Assembly: GCF_025934275.1 (NCBI RefSeq)
Contig: NZ_JAICYI010000003.1
Coordinates: 21,899 to 85,898, forward strand
Reading direction: 5' to 3'
DNA from: Phenylobacterium sp.
GTDB taxonomy: Bacteria > Pseudomonadota > Alphaproteobacteria > Caulobacterales > Caulobacteraceae
DNA: 64,000 nucleotides
Part shown: piece after piece, positions 63,987 to 64,000 of the stretch
Numbering within the stretch: position 1 is the stretch's first letter
Layout: each line of letters begins with the position of its first letter
Translations under genes and position numbers: made by a program
The notes under the pieces: generated by a model
Told to the model about the DNA's origin: nothing
Database searches by the model: none
The model's input: the letters and a program-made list of their open reading frames with translations, nothing else

Positions 63987-64000
63987 GCCGAACGCTCTAG
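63987..64000 (+). repeat. Right terminal inverted repeat of the IS630 element (with flanking TAG)
   Basis: GCCGAACGCTCTAG is the exact reverse complement of the left end at 62938-62951. TA at 63998-63999 is the second copy of the target duplication. The window ends here. Confidence 0.9.

Larger units (their letters stand above)
62941..63997 (+). mobile_element. IS630-family insertion sequence, complete
   Basis: A 1,057-bp element bounded by GAGCGTTCGGC and its reverse complement, flanked by TA on both sides, the target duplication of the IS630/Tc1/mariner group. It encodes a DDE transposase in two overlapping frames. It sits six bases after the winged-helix gene stop, so no gene is visibly broken on the left side; the right flank is outside the window. 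Confidence 0.92.

Overview
This 64 kb window is very GC-rich, densely coded chromosomal DNA of an alphaproteobacterium. It is most likely from the Caulobacterales and Phenylobacterium-like; the order and genus are inference from gene content, not from a search. The pointers are the order ihfB-rpsA-cmk-aroA-FYDLN zinc ribbon-tRNA-Ala, the rnd-lptC-lptA-lptB ... rpoN-hpf-ptsN block, an Hsp20 gene followed by a DUF1150 gene, a class I lysyl-tRNA synthetase, a form II CoxSLM-type molybdenum hydroxylase, many acyl-CoA and dioxygenase genes, and frequent GTG/TTG starts. No rRNA, CRISPR array, prophage or replication origin is visible, and no gene-free stretch exceeds 300 bases.

Layout. 1-5.4 kb: a housekeeping block on the minus strand (mscL partial, ihfB, rpsA, cmk, aroA) diverging from an acidic zinc-ribbon gene and tRNA-Ala(GGC). 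5.4-11.1 kb: an AidB-type acyl-CoA dehydrogenase facing a carbon-metabolism/stress group (ThDP enzyme, glucose dehydrogenase-like, DUF883-like protein, lipoprotein). 11.2-14.7 kb: a translationally coupled GtrB-type glycosyltransferase / methyltransferase / GtrA cassette, convergent with a PhyH dioxygenase that carries an extra N-terminal domain. 14.7-18.5 kb: Hsp20-DUF1150 with a heat-shock-like promoter, then rpoN-hpf-ptsN. 18.6-21.8 kb: a plus-strand island (YafY regulator, PhyH, aldo/keto reductase, MliC-like) sitting between rpoN and its usual neighbour lptB. 21.8-24.5 kb: LPS transport genes, rnd and tRNA-Leu(CAG). 24.7-32 kb: NDUFA9-like, uppP, a divergent pair of citrate-synthase genes (one fused to a helix-turn-helix) around a palindromic operator, CDF transporter, GST and queG. 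32-42 kb: rmlC, glycosyltransferase, argE, FKBP, ilvA, a lone oligopeptide ABC ATPase, a GmhB-like phosphatase, and a DNA ligase/MBL exonuclease repair pair.

42-54.3 kb: two thioesterases, lysK, a PQQ dehydrogenase with a separate small membrane protein, coxG-S-L-M, then a MerR regulator with an acyl-CoA dehydrogenase and an OsmC protein. 54.3-57.1 kb (minus): small membrane peptide, cytosine-5 DNA methyltransferase, cysK and vsr, apparently one transcription unit. 57.2-62.9 kb: amidohydrolase, TauD dioxygenase, RecQ, and a membrane protein plus winged-helix regulator behind two copies of a clear operator. The window ends in an almost exactly bounded IS630-family element with TA target duplication.

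Best candidates for something not yet described are the helix-turn-helix/citrate synthase fusion with its operator, the winged-helix/membrane-protein operon with duplicated ACTTTCC-N5-GGAAAGT sites, the peptide-methyltransferase-cysK-vsr operon, the split membrane anchor of the PQQ dehydrogenase, and the PhyH fusion facing the glycan cassette. Functions are read from motifs only; no database search was possible.
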